This document shows, piece by piece, positions 35,197 to 44,429 of a stretch of DNA of 64,000 nt. Below the pieces are notes generated by a model, which made no database searches, had not been told where the DNA came from, and worked only from the letters and a program-made list of their open reading frames with translations. The stretch comes from Nostoc sp. C052 (GTDB taxonomy: Bacteria > Cyanobacteriota > Cyanobacteriia > Cyanobacteriales > Nostocaceae). Numbering within the stretch: position 1 is the first letter of the stretch; each line of letters begins with the position of its first letter. The stretch lies in the NCBI RefSeq assembly GCF_013393905.1, contig NZ_CP040272.1, forward strand, positions 3,162,001 to 3,226,000, in the 5' to 3' direction. Both the position numbers and the translations under genes were made by a program.

Positions 35197-36399
35197 CTAA
35201 CTTTTAGTGTGCCGCGACCAAATGCGAGTTGGTAATCCCCAAACGTAGATAAAGCCTTCAGCGGCTTTGTGATCGAATTGGTCTTCGGCTCCGTAGGTTG
35301 CCAAATCGGGAGTGTAGAGGGAATTATCGCTCGAACGCCCAACAATTGTAGAGCTGCCCTTGAACAACTTCACTCGCACAGTTCCAGAGACTCGTTCTTG
35401 TGTCTTTTGAATAAAAGCATCGAGTGCAACTTTTAGGGGACTATACCATAAACCGTTGTAAACGATTTGGCTGTAAGTTTCTTCAATGCCGCGCTTGTAA
35501 TGGGTGACATCTGCCGTTAAAGTCAAGCTTTCTAAATCTCTATGTGCCTGAATTAGCACCAACATCGCAGGTGATTCGTAGATTTCCCGCGATTTTATGC
35601 CCACCAGACGGTTTTCAATCATATCGATCCGGCCGATGCCATGATTTCCTACAAGCTGATTGAGTTCTTCAATTAGCTCAACTGGCTTTTTAGCTATACC
35701 GTTGAGGGTAGTGGGAATACCACCTTGGAAACCGATTTCGATGTACTCTGGCTCATTGGGAGTGTCAGCGATCGCTTTGGTCATTTCATAGATTTCTTCT
35801 GGTGGCTCAAATGACGGATCTTCGAGTAAACCAGCTTCAATACTACGACCGAGCAAATTCTTGTCAATGCTGTAGGGAGAAGATTTTTTGACTGGTGAAG
35901 GAATACCAAACTTTTCACCATAGGCGATGGTTTGCTCACGGCTCATTCCCCATTCTCTGGCTGGTGCGAGAATCTTCAGGTTGGGGTTCAGAGCGGTTAC
36001 AGAGACATCAAAGCGAACCTGATCGTTACCTTTGCCAGTGCAACCGTGAGCGATCGCATCAGCACCATATTTTTCGGCTGTTTCTACTAATACCTTAGCA
36101 ATCAGTGGACGGGCCAGAGCAGTTCCTAGAGGATAACGATTTTCATAAAGAGCGTTAGCTTGAATCGCTCCAAAGGCGTAATCTTTAACGAAGCTGTCTT
36201 TGACATCCGCCACGAGGGATTCACTTGCACCGGATTTCAGAGCTTTTTCTCGAACTGGCTCTAATTCATCTCCCTGACCTAAATCTGCTGCTAGGGTAAT
36301 CACCTCTTCCACACCCCACTCCTGTTTGAGGTAGGGGATGCAAACTGAAGTATCCACTCCACCAGAATATGCTAGGACAACCTTTTTGGCGCGACCCAT
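35197..36399 (-). CDS. argG: Argininosuccinate synthase
   Basis: The 400-residue product is full length. It begins with the ATP pyrophosphatase loop VVLAYSGGVDTSVCIPYL and includes the citrulline/aspartate-binding HGCTGKGNDQVRFD and the family stretch SPYSIDKNLLGRSIEAGLLE. It catalyses ATP-dependent joining of citrulline and aspartate in arginine synthesis. GGAG precedes the ATG. Confidence 0.98.
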   Translation of the reverse strand: MGRAKKVVLAYSGGVDTSVCIPYLKQEWGVEEVITLAADLGQGDELEPVREKALKSGASESLVADVKDSFVKDYAFGAIQANALYENRYPLGTALARPLIAKVLVETAEKYGADAIAHGCTGKGNDQVRFDVSVTALNPNLKILAPAREWGMSREQTIAYGEKFGIPSPVKKSSPYSIDKNLLGRSIEAGLLEDPSFEPPEEIYEMTKAIADTPNEPEYIEIGFQGGIPTTLNGIAKKPVELIEELNQLVGNHGIGRIDMIENRLVGIKSREIYESPAMLVLIQAHRDLESLTLTADVTHYKRGIEETYSQIVYNGLWYSPLKVALDAFIQKTQERVSGTVRVKLFKGSSTIVGRSSDNSLYTPDLATYGAEDQFDHKAAEGFIYVWGLPTRIWSRHTKS

Positions 36400-36882
36400 T
36401 AATTTCTCCAGTTAGGACAACAAACAATGAGTCATTATTATATCTAAACTAATCCATGTATATTTTATTCATGCAACTGAATAATAAAAATCCCGACTTT
36501 TAAAGAAGTTGGGAATTCGAGCTTTACGATTTTCAGAAATTAAATAGGATTGCGATCGCTTCTAGATATAACTTTTTTATATTGCTTTGTATAAGTTTTC
36601 ACCAGACTCAATAAATGTGAAAAATTGACAGGGTGGGTAATACCGCCCTGTTTTAGATAGATGCAAATAAACCGCGTGAAATACCCCACCGTAAGACGGA
36701 TGGGGCTTCGCAATTGAAGGTGGGGACTTCCGCGACATGTTAACAGTTTATGAAGAAGGGGAAGGGGGAAAGGTAAAAACCGTACTGCGTCCCGCTCCGC
36801 TAACGCCCGCAAGTGGCGCGGCCTGTTCATCACTTTCCCCTTTAACCTTTAACCTTTAACCTTTTATTCTTGATAATCTGGA
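36400..36882 (+). other. Intergenic region with several hairpins
   Basis: Hairpins are present at 36492-36513 (CCCGACTT/AAGTTGGG), at about 36628-36652 (ACAGGGTGG/CCGCCCTGT) and at 36688-36735 (CCCCACC/GGTGGGG). Read on the minus strand the second is followed by CAATTTTT and might terminate the PEP-CTERM gene. A 'cgctccgctaacgc' REP-like tract is at about 36795. No gene is visible. Confidence 0.45.
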
Positions 36883-37392
36883 TTAAGCTTTTGTGCTTGA
36901 TGGTCTAGAAGATCCGATCTTTTTACCCAAGAACAAACTCAATCCGAATACAGACAATCCCAACATCAAACTTGGCTCTGGAACACTCGTGTAAGTGACA
37001 GTTTGAACACCCGCACCACTGGAATCATTCAAATCGATAAAACTATCACGGTAGACATTAAAAGTGCTAGGTGTAAAATACAACCCTAAGCCTGCTTGGT
37101 TCAAAATTGTTCCTGAAAAGTCAGTGAAAACTGACGCTAAAGGATCATCCGCTTCAGTGTATAACTGTCCACCATAGTTAGCAGAAATCTTTAAACCTTC
37201 TGCGATGGTTACTTCTTGATCGTCTGCTGCTGCTGCTTGGTCGAATGAAAAAGTGCCTGTGAGAGTTTTATCGTTGTTAGAAAAATTATAAGTTAGGACT
37301 GCTGCTTGGGCGGGGATAGTCTCGCCGAAGGAAAAAATCAAAGCAGTTCCTACCGTTGCAGCGGCTAACTTCTTAAAGATGGAGTCAGTCAT
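36883..37392 (-). CDS. PEP-CTERM sorting domain protein
   Basis: The 169-residue exported protein has a signal peptide (MTDSIFKKLAAATVGTALIF to AQA), a beta-rich body, and a C-terminal sorting signal: VPEPSLMLGLS, a hydrophobic helix, and a basic tail (GKKIGSS). Such tails are recognised by exosortase. ATG 37392 is preferred because the upstream ATG at 37425 falls inside a MITE that inserted 24 bases in front of the gene. No function is known for the body. The insertion probably separates the gene from its original promoter. Confidence 0.82.
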   Translation of the reverse strand: MTDSIFKKLAAATVGTALIFSFGETIPAQAAVLTYNFSNNDKTLTGTFSFDQAAAADDQEVTIAEGLKISANYGGQLYTEADDPLASVFTDFSGTILNQAGLGLYFTPSTFNVYRDSFIDLNDSSGAGVQTVTYTSVPEPSLMLGLSVFGLSLFLGKKIGSSRPSSTKA

Positions 37393-37416
37393 TTTTTTTA
37401 CATTGATAAAAGAACC

Positions 37417-37600
37417 GAATGGCACTAAGAAAAGCTATAAGCTTTGCCCTAACTGGTTCCCAGCCTGGAGGCTGGGAACCCATTCTCGGAGGCTCCGCCT
37501 CCAGTGGGCTGACCAGAGGCAGAGCCTCTTGGAATACATTCCCAGTCTTCAGACTGGGAACGAGATGACACAAGCCTTTCGCCTTTTCTTAGTGCCATTC
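37417..37600 (+). mobile_element. MITE with 18-bp TIRs and 11-bp target duplication (copy A)
   Basis: The ends are perfect: GAATGGCACTAAGAAAAG (37417-37434) and its complement (37583-37600). An identical 11-bp ATAAAAGAACC lies directly outside both ends (37406-37416 and 37601-37611), which is a target-site duplication. The 184-bp interior is non-coding and contains two stems, CCCAGCCTGGAGGCTGGG and a GGAGGC/GCCTCC pair. It sits in the 5' region of the PEP-CTERM gene. Confidence 0.92.
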
Positions 37601-37638
37601 ATAAAAGAACCATTTTTTGAGACAGAGACGCGTGTTAC

Positions 37639-37740
37639 GAATGGCATCAATAAAAGCTAAAAGGCTTGTATCACCTAGTTCCCAGCCTAGTAGCTGGGAA
37701 CCCGTCAGATCAAAGGCTGTATCTTTTTTTAGTGCCATTC
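37639..37740 (+). mobile_element. MITE with GAATGGCA ends and 11-bp target duplication (copy B)
   Basis: This 102-bp element begins GAATGGCATCAATAAAAG and ends AGTGCCATTC, the same family as copy A. The 11-bp ACGCGTGTTAC is repeated exactly on both sides (37628-37638 and 37741-37751). It has an internal stem with CCCAGC/GCTGGG. It lies only 38 bases from copy A. Confidence 0.9.
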
Positions 37741-37775
37741 ACGCGTGTTACCAAGTCTCTGCAACACAAAGCTTG

Positions 37776-39746
37776 TCAGTTCGTATTTCGTGAGTGGTGC
37801 GGACTTGCGATCGCAGTTTTCATCGCTTGGAAGATATGACTTTGATCGACCACACCCCGAACACCTGGCGCAGTGTAAGTACCAGAACTATCTGTAAACT
37901 GGAGTTTTTGTCCAAAAGATCGAGTCAGGGTTGATGAATAAGCACCCTGATAGTACACAGGTACAATCCGGCGGCTATGGCTACCCCAGAGGTACTTGTA
38001 ATTTGGATCGGCTCCCCAGAAGTGACCAGCTTCTCTAGGATTGTGCTTGTTGAAGGTGATGTCTTTGGCGTTATACTTCAAGCCTCTAGCCTGATTCGGG
38101 TCAGGATTAGGAGTCAATTTAGAGGCAAAATCATTATTCAGAGTTAGATAGTGGTCATGGTCAGCAGTAACCAGTAGTAGGTTCTTACTCCAACCACCAT
38201 GATTTTCTACCCAAGTAATCACCTGCTGGACTGCTTTATCAAAATCATTCATGGTACCAATTAGGTTATCCATGTTGTTGTCATGAGCAGCCCAATCGAT
38301 ATCGCCTCCCTCAACCATTAGCCAAAAACCATCTTTGTCTTTACCTAAAACTGTTAAAGCTGCTTTGGTCAGATCAGCCAAAGTCGGATTTTCGTTAATC
38401 TCTCTGGCGATAAAGCTAGCATCGGTTTCACCGGGAGCCAGAGGACGGACAGTATCAGGTGTGGGGCCATTAACTGGGTTTCCTGCTGCGTCAACGACAG
38501 GAACACAATCCCCAGATGTACCAGGAATGATCTGACCTGATGGACAAGGATTTACACTCTTAACAACAGAGCTATAAAGCGAGCCGTTGTTCAAACCTGT
38601 GAGACTGTAGTCTCCCTTAGAAGAACTAGTAGGAAGGTTGCCTTCTTGTCCACGCGCACCATATAGACCAAATAATTTATCTCCCTTATTTGGATTGAGT
38701 TTAGCAGCCGTATTTAGCAATGTCTGAGTTGCATTTGGCCCACGTTCCAAAAAGGTATAACCATAACGATTTGACGTAGGGTTATTGCTGAGATGTTGAT
38801 AAGTGTCTTCTGTGATATACGTATAGTTAAAGACACCTTCTGTGGTACTTGTACTACTTTTATTGTCAAAGTCTTTCGGATGACCACCACCCAACAAAAC
38901 ATTAGGCTGAAAGTTTAGTAAAGTCTGTTGCAGAATACTGTCTTGGTTAGTCTTGGTGGGGTCGTACTTACTATCGTATTTGCTGCGACGATTCACAAAA
39001 GAAGCGGCAGCACCAGGCGTTGCGTGGCTAATGGGTACGGAAGTAACTAGTCCTGTAGACTTATTATTTTCCTTGGCAATTTCCAGGATGGTTTTCAACT
39101 TTTTCTCGTAAATGTCTACACCCATCGCGTTGTTAAAGCTCTTTACGCCAGTATAAAGAGTTGTCGCGGTGTTAGCAGAATCGGGATAACTGTGTTTGAT
39201 GTACTCTGTGTCATAAGTACCAGCATTAGCAGGGGTCAGAGGAATCCAGGGAAGAGGGCCGCCCTTACTAGGGTCGTAGCCTGTGAGATTACCTTCTGCT
39301 AAACTGTTGCCATCAAGTCGATCGCCTGGATTAAAAGGAGTAGGCTTGAATGAGAAGTTGGGACGAATAGGACTTGCACCTGTGAGTGTATTAGATCCAT
39401 CCAAAGCGGAGTTACTTGTTAGGTGTGGCTGACCTGTTGGGTTAGCTGGTGTATTTCCCTCAATTGTTGTGCCGTAAGTTGTTACCAGCCCATATCCACT
39501 TAGCTTTTGAAAGCTCAGACCTGAGCCTTTACCACTTGTGTAAAAAGGAGCACCTTTAGCAACGGCTGCGGCTCGGGCCATATTCCAACCCATACCATCG
39601 CCAATCATGATAATTACGTTAACTCCATTACCAGCGGCTAGAGTCGGCTGAAAAACAGAATTACCAAATACTAGTAGGACAGTACAGAGCAAGCCGACCA
39701 TAGTCAAAGCTAGCGATCGCTTGTACTTTCGCAAAAATGAAATCAT
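37776..39746 (-). CDS. PhoA-type alkaline phosphatase, secreted
   Basis: This 656-residue enzyme has a signal peptide (MISFLRKYKRSLALTMVGLL ... LAAG) and the alkaline phosphatase fold. Metal and catalytic segments are visible: VIIMIGDGMGWNMARA (Asp for zinc), HSYPDSANTATTLYTG (Ser nucleophile), VEGGDIDWAAHDNN (Asp, His), TADHDHY and the final HSRRIVPVYY histidine. It would release phosphate from esters outside the cytoplasm using zinc and magnesium. Long insertions relative to E. coli PhoA (about 470) are typical of cyanobacterial enzymes. It is upstream-neighboured by a gene with a similar signal peptide. Confidence 0.92.
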   Translation of the reverse strand: MISFLRKYKRSLALTMVGLLCTVLLVFGNSVFQPTLAAGNGVNVIIMIGDGMGWNMARAAAVAKGAPFYTSGKGSGLSFQKLSGYGLVTTYGTTIEGNTPANPTGQPHLTSNSALDGSNTLTGASPIRPNFSFKPTPFNPGDRLDGNSLAEGNLTGYDPSKGGPLPWIPLTPANAGTYDTEYIKHSYPDSANTATTLYTGVKSFNNAMGVDIYEKKLKTILEIAKENNKSTGLVTSVPISHATPGAAASFVNRRSKYDSKYDPTKTNQDSILQQTLLNFQPNVLLGGGHPKDFDNKSSTSTTEGVFNYTYITEDTYQHLSNNPTSNRYGYTFLERGPNATQTLLNTAAKLNPNKGDKLFGLYGARGQEGNLPTSSSKGDYSLTGLNNGSLYSSVVKSVNPCPSGQIIPGTSGDCVPVVDAAGNPVNGPTPDTVRPLAPGETDASFIAREINENPTLADLTKAALTVLGKDKDGFWLMVEGGDIDWAAHDNNMDNLIGTMNDFDKAVQQVITWVENHGGWSKNLLLVTADHDHYLTLNNDFASKLTPNPDPNQARGLKYNAKDITFNKHNPREAGHFWGADPNYKYLWGSHSRRIVPVYYQGAYSSTLTRSFGQKLQFTDSSGTYTAPGVRGVVDQSHIFQAMKTAIASPHHSRNTN

Positions 39747-39785
39747 TACAGTGTGCCTTAAAATTAATTGAGCAAGTATTAGCCG

Positions 39786-39998
39786 TTAGTACTGATAAAA
39801 GTTTGGTTCTAGGTGAGTAGCACCAAAGTCTGAGTATGTAGAAGTTACATCTGGCACAATTGAGGGTGTGGGATAACTTGGGTTAGAGGCGGTTGCTGGT
39901 TGTTGATTTGATGTTCCCAAGAACAATAAAACAGCTAAAACCAGACCAGAGATGAACCAAGCAAAGATGCGTTTGTACTGTTTGAGTAATGAAATCAT
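39786..39998 (-). CDS. Short exported protein with a PhoA-like signal peptide
   Basis: The 70-residue product starts MISLLKQYKRIFAWFISGLV, closely echoing MISFLRKYKRSLALTMVGLL of the phosphatase just downstream, then has a 35-residue Pro/Ser/Tyr-rich tail. An alternative ATG at 40025 adds 9 residues. Either it is a small secreted protein co-transcribed with the phosphatase (39 bases between genes) or the stump of a duplicated phosphatase. No function is recognised. Confidence 0.6.
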   Translation of the reverse strand: MISLLKQYKRIFAWFISGLVLAVLLFLGTSNQQPATASNPSYPTPSIVPDVTSTYSDFGATHLEPNFYQY

Positions 39999-40150
39999 TG
40001 GGGATTTTTGCATGAAAATCATCATCAGGAAATCTCCTAATTAATAACTGTTGGCGATGCTTTGACAATTAAAGTCAATGTCAATAAGCATGATTTTTAA
40101 ATGTTAATTTAAGTAATTTAGGCAGAAAAATAAACAGAAATATGCTAGTT

Positions 40151-41125
40151 TTAATTTGCTTTATTATGAGACAATATGAAAACTAAATCTTGTTTAAATA
40201 AAGGATGAATTGGTATTAATGAGGTTTTTTTGTAGCTAGTTAGCTGCAAAGTTATTTCAGCAATATTAAAAGTTTGTCGGATGTGATTTTCTAACTTATT
40301 GAGTAAGCGATCGCGTTCTTGGATAGTTGTACATTCAACCGTTAAATTTGCACAAAGCATTACTTTATTTAAGCTAAGTGTCCAGATGTGGAGTTTTTCT
40401 ACTTGCACAACACCAGGAAAGGATTTGAGAGATATTTCAACCTCAAGGGGGTCAATTGATTCTGGTGCATATTCCAAAAAAATCTTTAAACTTTCTTGCA
40501 CTAAAGGTAAAGCACTTAAACCCGTAAAAATTGCAACTACTAAACTAATAGCAACATCTGCCCACCACCAATCCCAAAGATGAACGGCTATTGCAGCTAT
40601 AATTACGCCCACAGAACTAGCAGTATCAGCGATGACATGAAGCAAAGCTCCGCGCAAGTTTAAATCATCGTGAGTGTGGGGATGAAGCAAAGTAATATTG
40701 AGCAGATTGACGATTAAACCTAATACCGCAATCCCTAACATTGGTAAGCCTAAAATGGCTGCTGGATGTTGCCAGCGTTGAATAGCTTCCAATATGATAA
40801 AAGTAGCGATCGCCAGCAAACCTAACCCATTTAACAAGGCTGCTAAAACTTCGATCCGCTGATTTCCAAAGGTTGCTTTTTTCTTAGCTGGTTGCTGTGC
40901 TAAAAAACTAGCAAGTAGAGATATTACTAAGGCTGTAATATCCGATAAAATATGTCCTGCATCCGCCTGTAAAGATAAACTTTGACTCCATAAACCCACA
41001 CTCCACTCGGCAACGAAAAAAACAGCAAGTAAACCTACTGTTAGCCACAATACTTTAGATTTCTGCTGATTATTCAATACTTTTGCCGAATCATGTTCAC
41101 ATCCACACCATTCAAGTGAAAGCAT
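40151..41125 (-). CDS. Cation diffusion facilitator (Zn/Cd/Co efflux)
   Basis: This 324-residue protein has six transmembrane segments and the CDF metal sites: SLQADAGHILSDITALVISL (the HxxxD site of helix 2) and LHVIADTASSVGVIIAA (the HxxxD of helix 5). A His-containing loop HPHTHDDLN lies in between and a C-terminal cytoplasmic domain follows. It exports divalent metal in exchange for protons. An N-terminal CGCEHD may also bind metal. It could set zinc levels for the neighbouring phosphatase, which is only an inference. Confidence 0.92.
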   Translation of the reverse strand: MLSLEWCGCEHDSAKVLNNQQKSKVLWLTVGLLAVFFVAEWSVGLWSQSLSLQADAGHILSDITALVISLLASFLAQQPAKKKATFGNQRIEVLAALLNGLGLLAIATFIILEAIQRWQHPAAILGLPMLGIAVLGLIVNLLNITLLHPHTHDDLNLRGALLHVIADTASSVGVIIAAIAVHLWDWWWADVAISLVVAIFTGLSALPLVQESLKIFLEYAPESIDPLEVEISLKSFPGVVQVEKLHIWTLSLNKVMLCANLTVECTTIQERDRLLNKLENHIRQTFNIAEITLQLTSYKKTSLIPIHPLFKQDLVFILSHNKAN

Positions 41126-41471
41126 TACTAGAAAAGCCTTTTACAGTACACGATTCGCTCAATTGGTATGCCACTTAAATTCACAAATATGTGAACACCA
41201 GAAAAATATCAACTTATAAAAAGTTATCTTGCTTAGTTTAAGGAATGGTAATAATTGTGTTAAAAATGAATTTAGAGAAAATTAAGCAGCAAATATCCTA
41301 TTAGGAATTTATTGCTAATTGCACAATTACTTTGTTTGTAATCAAAACTTGCGATCGTCTTTTCAAAGGCGATAAAGAATAATAACCATTATTTTTTGTT
41401 TTCTCCTAATATCATGTTCAGTAAATCACTTACGATATATCAGGGAACTCCAAGAAATAAATTATCCAATA

Positions 41472-41699
41472 TTGTGGGGTGGGCATCTTGCCCGCCCAGT
41501 CTATAGGGCAATACAGTTCAGTTAAGCATTTCTTTCTTCTCTTTGCGTCCTTTGCGTCCTTCTCTAACGAGACGCTGCGCATTGGCGTCAGCCTCTCGAA
41601 GAGAAGGCGGTTCGTTAAAAAAATTGAATTTGACAAAGAGTTTTAGCCTTAACTGAACCGTATTGTTCTATAGGGCGGGCGAGACGCCCACCCCACAAC
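41472..41699 (+). repeat. Inverted-repeat element with about 50-bp imperfect arms
   Basis: The left arm (from TTGTGGGGTGGGCATCTTGC to CAATACAGTTCAGTTAAG) is matched by the right arm ending CGCCCACCCCACAA. The interior carries 'ctttgcgtcctttgcgtcc' and a REP-like TCTCTAACGAGACGC segment. A related half-site, CAATACAGTTCGGTTAAG, occurs at about 55605. The remainder of the gap from 41126 is AT-rich and has no gene. Confidence 0.65.
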
Positions 41700-41730
41700 A
41701 CTTAATTGAATATTTTTATTTGTCAGTCCC

Positions 41731-44070
41731 TTAAATAAACTTACTGCGAGAATTTTTTGGGACGATACCAATTACAGATGGTCGGGGAATACCTGTAGAT
41801 TCTTCCTTACCACCATCAGTTTTCGAGATATTACTTGGCCAACTACTGCCACGAGGTAAACTTCGAGTTTGATTAAATGTAGTACCATTCAAATCTAGTA
41901 ATTCAATACTGCGACTCAGCATTGTGCCATCATTTATTGGACAATCTTCACCAGGATGTTGTACTGAAATAATCAGTGTATTTCCAACAAAAGTTGGCCC
42001 TGTCATTTCACAACGCACTGGCCCATAAGCAAACGGTGTTACCTGTCCCGCATTAGCACCACTAGTAGGGATAAAAAATAGCCAGTTATTACCGAAAACT
42101 CCTGTAAAATCAGAAACGTTCCCGCTAGCTGTGTGATCGATTTTGGTTTGTTTACCCTCAGCACCAACATCAAAACCATTGTGAGTACCGGTAGACATAT
42201 CTGTGACACCCCAAATATTTCCTTGATTGTCGAAAACTAAATTATCGACGTTGGCAAAACCAGCACCATTCACCGATCCGGCTTCGCCACCTTGGGCAAA
42301 TCTCTGCCACCGGAAGGTTAAACTTGTTGCATCGGCATTATCTTCAATAATTTTGTATAGTCCGCCTGATTGCTGAGTCGCTTTGGCATCTGTACTTAAC
42401 TTAGCAACTTGAAAAATTCGGGAATCAGGATAACCATCGCTTCCCGGCGCACCATCAGTATAGGCAATGAAGACTTCTTTGGTAGTTGGATGCACTTCTA
42501 TATCTTCTGGACGCGCTGTGGGAGTTCCACCAACTAAGTTTGCAGCTAAAAAGGCATCACTCAGGACAGCACCTTGGCTAGAGTAGAAGTCAGATAGCTT
42601 TTTATTTTGATAATTAGGTAGTGCTTTGGCTTCGTTAGTGCGATCGCATTTAAATGTACCACCATCTTTGGTTTCACCTGCAATACCATTACGTCTCGGT
42701 AGTGGTAAAAGACCTTCTTTTTGTACTTTCTGCAAGGCAGCAAATTCTACAGAAGATAGAACTGTCGGTGTAATTGGATTAGTAGCAGTAGTTAAGAGCA
42801 ACGGTATCCATTTACCTGTACCGTCTGGATGATAGCGGGCAACATACAAAGTCCCATTTTCCCATAAGCTACTGTTAGTTTTACTGGTAGGTGAAGAAAT
42901 AGTTCTGGCACTGACAAATTTCCAAGTGTGTCCGCCACGTCTGTCATCACCCAAGTAAGCAACTAATTTCTGGCCTTTTTCAACGCGCAGGGCAACATTC
43001 TCATGGCGAAAGCGACCTAACCAAGTGTGTTTACGGGGGCGAAATTGTGGATTTGTCGGGTCAATTTCTACAATCCAACCGTATTTTTCGCCAACTAAAC
43101 CAAAAGTTTTGCCGAGAGTTTTATCTGTGTAACTCGTCTGAGTACCATTAGCTTTGACTCCTTCTGTGACGCTATTTTGGAAGTTCTCTTCCGCAGATAA
43201 AATCGTTCCCCAAGGAGTTTTACCGCCAGAACAGTTGAAGGCAGTACCAATAATTTTGTTACCCAATTCATCGGAGGAGAGATTAAAAACTTGAGTTGCA
43301 GCTGGGCCAGTCGCAATTAAATAATTTTTGTCCCCTTTTTGGTGGTTGCGACTTCCCCAAGCTGTGATATTTTTGTAGTCATCCTTGCGTTGACTATTGA
43401 TTCCCAATCCAGAAAGACCATGAATGCGGCGATTTTTGGCATCTTTAACCACAGCAAAACGTTTATTCACATTCTGGCGAGATATGCGAACAATTGAGCC
43501 GCCTTGGTTATATAAAAATTCACCTTCAACTTCAATATTTCTGCTGGAAGGTAAAGCCCAACCAATTACCTTCTCAAAAGCATCGGGTAGTCCTTTAATA
43601 TCGGAAGAATCTTCTACTACTAAGGTAGAAAACGGAAAACTAACGTATTCATGATTCACCCATAAATAACCGACATCATTAGTTTTTTCCAAGGGAATAA
43701 ACCCAGTAAAATCGTTATTGTAACCGAAATAATCATCTTTGCTAGGAAAGACGCGATCGCCCCAACTGACAATTACATAACGTTCGTATTCTGGCGGCAC
43801 TACCACATCATCAATAACGTTATAGTTACCTAATTTAATATCCGCAGATACATTAACTACTTCTCCTTGACCAATTCCTGTTGGTAAGAAATTTTTCTGC
43901 TGTTGATAAATTGGTAGTGGATGTGGTAAGCGTACAGGTGTAAAGCTGAGTGGCGTGGTTTTTACTTCTGCACTGCTGACAACACCGCTTAGGAATTTAT
44001 CTCCCAAAATAGCAGCACCAGCACTGCCAGCAAAAAATATTAAAATTTCTCTCCGACTCAATTTAGACAT
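41731..44070 (-). CDS. PhoX-family (DUF839) phosphatase, Tat-exported
   Basis: The 779-residue protein starts MSKLSRREILIFFAGSAGAA, a twin-arginine signal. It has PhoX/DUF839 features: GYLWVNHEYVSFPF, WGTILSAEENFQNS, and RPEDIEVHPTTKEVFIAYTD. PhoX enzymes are Ca/Fe-dependent phosphomonoesterases of the periplasm. Start 44070 is preceded by AGAGGA; the longer frame from 44118 would place residues before the Tat motif. It is divergent from the glycosyltransferase gene. Confidence 0.88.
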   Translation of the reverse strand: MSKLSRREILIFFAGSAGAAILGDKFLSGVVSSAEVKTTPLSFTPVRLPHPLPIYQQQKNFLPTGIGQGEVVNVSADIKLGNYNVIDDVVVPPEYERYVIVSWGDRVFPSKDDYFGYNNDFTGFIPLEKTNDVGYLWVNHEYVSFPFSTLVVEDSSDIKGLPDAFEKVIGWALPSSRNIEVEGEFLYNQGGSIVRISRQNVNKRFAVVKDAKNRRIHGLSGLGINSQRKDDYKNITAWGSRNHQKGDKNYLIATGPAATQVFNLSSDELGNKIIGTAFNCSGGKTPWGTILSAEENFQNSVTEGVKANGTQTSYTDKTLGKTFGLVGEKYGWIVEIDPTNPQFRPRKHTWLGRFRHENVALRVEKGQKLVAYLGDDRRGGHTWKFVSARTISSPTSKTNSSLWENGTLYVARYHPDGTGKWIPLLLTTATNPITPTVLSSVEFAALQKVQKEGLLPLPRRNGIAGETKDGGTFKCDRTNEAKALPNYQNKKLSDFYSSQGAVLSDAFLAANLVGGTPTARPEDIEVHPTTKEVFIAYTDGAPGSDGYPDSRIFQVAKLSTDAKATQQSGGLYKIIEDNADATSLTFRWQRFAQGGEAGSVNGAGFANVDNLVFDNQGNIWGVTDMSTGTHNGFDVGAEGKQTKIDHTASGNVSDFTGVFGNNWLFFIPTSGANAGQVTPFAYGPVRCEMTGPTFVGNTLIISVQHPGEDCPINDGTMLSRSIELLDLNGTTFNQTRSLPRGSSWPSNISKTDGGKEESTGIPRPSVIGIVPKNSRSKFI

Positions 44071-44429
44071 CAAACTTTCCTCTGATGTTGACAGGAAAAA
44101 TTTAGTAGATATAAACAACTCTTAATTTAATAAAATTTCTTATTTATTTTTTACAAATAAATATAATTAGTTTATTGCTTACTTTAATCGTCAATAATTA
44201 AGGTTAGATTATGTACTAGTTAACTAAAATTATTTCCTCTGACATTTTCTTAACCAGAATCAGCTAAGTACAAGTCACCGTAAAAGGGGTTCGGAAATAT
44301 CGAGGGTTGGTGATGGGACTTTGGCAAAACTCTGCGTACCTCTGCGTTTACCTCTGTGTTCCTCTGCGTTTAAAAAAGTAAGGAACAGTGTCAGCGCCCC
44401 ATCTGTCCTATCCTGGAGATGGATAAATA
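44071..44429 (+). other. Intergenic region upstream of phoX-like gene
   Basis: This 359-bp region is AT-rich near the phoX start and carries 'ctctgcgtacctctgcgttt' repeats at 44333-44372. TTAA-containing direct motifs occur near 44190-44210 and might belong to a phosphate-regulon box, but a clear 11-bp spaced repeat was not established. Confidence 0.3.

Noticed and set aside
37379..37660. A plus-strand frame of 93 codons upstream of the PEP-CTERM gene
   Set aside because: It runs through MITE copy A and its target repeats and has no protein-like features.
41430..41636. A 68-codon minus-strand frame in the phoX downstream region
   Set aside because: It overlaps the inverted-repeat element and reads through repeat DNA.
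44071..44429. A PhoB box upstream of the phoX-like gene
   Set aside because: TTAA motifs are present, but the spacing of 11 bases between repeat units could not be confirmed by eye in AT-rich DNA.
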